From Phycisphaerae bacterium (lineage in GTDB: Bacteria; Planctomycetota; Phycisphaerae; Phycisphaerales; SM1A02): a stretch of 6,964 nt of DNA. The stretch is from the NCBI GenBank assembly GCA_002718515.1, contig PBEX01000030.1, forward strand, positions 45,519-52,482. Reading direction: 5' to 3'. Numbering within the stretch: the first letter of the stretch is position 1; every line of letters starts with the position of its first letter. The translations under genes and the position numbers were made by a program. Under the pieces are notes generated by a model, which saw only the letters and a list, made by a program, of their open reading frames with translations, was not told where the DNA came from and ran no database searches. This document shows, piece by piece, positions 5,500 through 6,964 of the stretch.

Positions 5500-6964
5500 T
5501 CAGTTTGAGGTACTGATGAGTTCAACATCAAAGATGAGGGTTGCGCCACCAGGAATGGGGCCGTTGTTGCGGTCACCATATCCGAGATTCGATGGAATGA
5601 TAAGTTTGCGTTTTCCGCCAACTTTCATTGAGCCAACACCTTCTGTCCAACCAGCAATCACGCCATTGAGTGGGAATGTGATTGTTTGACCACGGTCAAC
5701 ACTACTGTCAAACTTTGTGCCATCGGTGAGCCAACCCGTGTAATGCACTTCAACATTGCTTGATGAACTTGCTGGCGTTTCGCCTTCACCTTCAACAATG
5801 TCATACCATTGCAAACCACTGTCGCTTGATTGAATGTCACCTGTTACTGCGTCTCCGGGGAGTTGTTCCATTGGGGGTACCTTTGAATAGGGGTTAATGT
5901 CAATGAGCTCAACATCAAAAATGAGTGTTGAGTTCGGGGGAATCGATGGCCTGCCTTGTGCGCCATACGCCATGTCAGCAGGAATTTTGAGTTTACGTTT
6001 TTCGCCAATTCTCATTTCGCCAACACCTTCGGTCCATCCAGGGATAACGCGATTGAGGGGAAACGTTGATGGTTTACCTCGGTCGACGCTACTGTCGAAC
6101 TTCGTGCCATCTTCAAGCCAGCCGGTGTAATGCACCTTGACGAGATCTGTTGGACGTGGTGTATCTCCCTCACCTGCTTCAATAATCCAACTTTCAAGCC
6201 CATTCGATGATTTGATTGGCTCGCCATATACTGGCGTACCGGGGATATCGACTGCAACTGGTTCCTCGCCTTCGAGTCCAAGCGATTCAAGGAATGCATC
6301 CATGCTTGGTGCTCGTCCGAGATACCCTTCGACAAGGTCAAGCCCGTCTAGCGTTCCGCCCCTTGCAAGAATTTTATCGCGGTAATAGCGACCGGCTTCT
6401 TGGTCAAGCATGCCAAGTTCTTTAAATCGCTGGAACATGTCTTGAGCATAGACGAGTGACCACATGTAGCCGTAGTAGCCCGCTTGGTAACCAGTTAAGT
6501 GACCAAATCCGCCTTGATACCAAGTACCGGGTGTGTGCTTGTACATGCGTGTTTTGTCGTAGACGTCATACCCAACCTGCGTTGTGTCAACGACACCATC
6601 CTTATCTGTGTGGAATGCTTGGTCCATCAGTCCAAGATAAATTTGGCTTTCAGTTTTCATACCACTTTGCAGGTTTTTCGCAGCAATCATGCCGTCAATC
6701 AATGATTGTGGCATTGATTCGCCGGTTTCATAATGCTTTGCAAAGAGTGAAAGTGTTTCTGGTGTCCATACCCATTCTTCAAACATTTGTGATGGCGCTT
6801 CAACAAAGTCTCGCTCAACGCCTGTTCCTGCGAATGTTGCATAATGTGCTTCACTCAAAATTGTGTGCAAGCAGTGCCCAAACTCATGGAAGAAAGTTTC
6901 GACTTCATCATGCGTCATGAGCGATGGCTTGTCAGCAGTTGGTTTTGTAAAGTTGCAAACAAGC
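5500..6964 (-). CDS. M3 family zinc oligopeptidase fused to two FKBP prolyl isomerase domains, 5'-truncated
   Basis: The frame is open to the window edge: before the Met at 6916-6918 come residues LVCNFTKPTADKPSL, which match the M3 consensus, so that Met is internal and much of the peptidase lies outside. Counting from that Met, the zinc site is HEFGH (11-15) with the third ligand Glu40 in FVEAPSQMFEEWVW, 29 residues after the first His as in thimet oligopeptidase. The substrate/transition-state region FGHLTGYQAGYYGYMW (138-153) and the usual M3 end, GYLGRAPSMDAFLESLGL (198-215), follow. Instead of stopping, the protein continues through a linker (216-234) into two FKBP domains (about 235-340 and 364-469). 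Both keep the FKBP12 pocket residues: Tyr264/393, Phe-Asp 274-275/403-404, Phe286/415, Val-Ile 291-292/420-421, Trp295/424, Tyr318/447, Phe334/463. It should therefore cleave oligopeptides and isomerise peptidyl-prolyl bonds. Cell location is unknown because the N-terminus is missing. Confidence 0.92.
   Translation of the reverse strand, partial: LVCNFTKPTADKPSLMTHDEVETFFHEFGHCLHTILSEAHYATFAGTGVERDFVEAPSQMFEEWVWTPETLSLFAKHYETGESMPQSLIDGMIAAKNLQSGMKTESQIYLGLMDQAFHTDKDGVVDTTQVGYDVYDKTRMYKHTPGTWYQGGFGHLTGYQAGYYGYMWSLVYAQDMFQRFKELGMLDQEAGRYYRDKILARGGTLDGLDLVEGYLGRAPSMDAFLESLGLEGEEPVAVDIPGTPVYGEPIKSSNGLESWIIEAGEGDTPRPTDLVKVHYTGWLEDGTKFDSSVDRGKPSTFPLNRVIPGWTEGVGEMRIGEKRKLKIPADMAYGAQGRPSIPPNSTLIFDVELIDINPYSKVPPMEQLPGDAVTGDIQSSDSGLQWYDIVEGEGETPASSSSNVEVHYTGWLTDGTKFDSSVDRGQTITFPLNGVIAGWTEGVGSMKVGGKRKLIIPSNLGYGDRNNGPIPGGATLIFDVELISTSN
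5512..6216 (-). repeat. Diverged tandem duplication encoding the two FKBP domains
   Basis: Two homologous coding units, about 6216-5899 and 5829-5512, lie at a constant offset of 129 codons (387 bases) with no gap needed across the core. Hand alignment of an 80-residue core (261-340 against 390-469, counted from the Met at 6916-6918) gives 54 identical residues, about two thirds. The best-kept block is VHYTGWL.DGTKFDSSVDRG; the most diverged is the loop after the AYG/GYG tyrosine. Each unit is preceded by a similar lead-in, SSNGLESW and SSDSGLQW. This is a domain duplication inside one gene, not a mobile repeat. Confidence 0.85.

Noticed and set aside
6916..6918. ATG as a true start of the peptidase-FKBP gene, which would give a 472-residue protein
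   Set aside because: The frame continues upstream to the window edge with residues that match the conserved M3 sequence just before HEFGH, so this Met is internal.
6456..6920. Open frame of 154 codons on the plus strand opposite the M3 peptidase
   Set aside because: It is a shadow of a strongly conserved peptidase sequence; the translation is rich in Cys, His and Gln without any motif I recognise.
5500..6964. Defence system or other novel multi-gene module centred on the peptidase run
   Set aside because: No nuclease, helicase, reverse transcriptase, TIR, repeat array or phage gene is present. The neighbours are a transporter, a membrane protein and a respiratory subunit, so nothing beyond the peptidase-FKBP fusion itself supports a new system.

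Overview
The window is densely coding, bacterial, chromosomal-looking DNA of moderate GC. It holds six protein genes, two of them cut by the window edges. Gaps between genes are 0 to 37 bases, so there is no stretch over 300 bases without a gene, and I found no RNA gene, insertion sequence, CRISPR array or attachment site. A complex I subunit G points to a respiring bacterium. The very short NuoG that lacks the N7 cluster site, the absence of Shine-Dalgarno motifs at all four visible starts, and a conserved-looking single-pass membrane protein would fit a Planctomycetota-type (Phycisphaerae-like) genome. That assignment is a weak inference from general style, not from a marker gene.

Layout. 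On the plus strand, 1-609 is the C-terminal two thirds of aspartate carbamoyltransferase (pyrB; pyrimidine synthesis), followed after only 3 bases by a full-length tryptophanase (tnaA, 613-1986; L-tryptophan to indole, pyruvate and ammonia). Four genes run on the minus strand toward them. In transcription order they are an M3 zinc oligopeptidase whose C-terminus carries two tandem FKBP prolyl isomerase domains (6964-5500, N-terminus off the window), an MFS transporter (5499-4282), a small membrane-anchored protein resembling the YpmS/DUF2140 type (4278-3661), and a short NADH-quinone oxidoreductase subunit G (nuoG, 3623-2019). tnaA and nuoG converge with 32 bases between their stops.

How the genes work together. 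The minus-strand genes are packed like an operon: 0, 3 and 37 bases apart. The peptidase stop codon is directly followed, in the same reading frame, by the first possible start of the MFS gene. The functional link between peptidase, exporter-like MFS protein, membrane protein and a lone complex I subunit is not obvious. A loose theme of peptide and amino-acid breakdown feeding respiration is possible but speculative. The most unusual element is the fusion of an M3 peptidase to two apparently catalytic FKBP domains; the next is the tight pairing of pyrB with tryptophanase.
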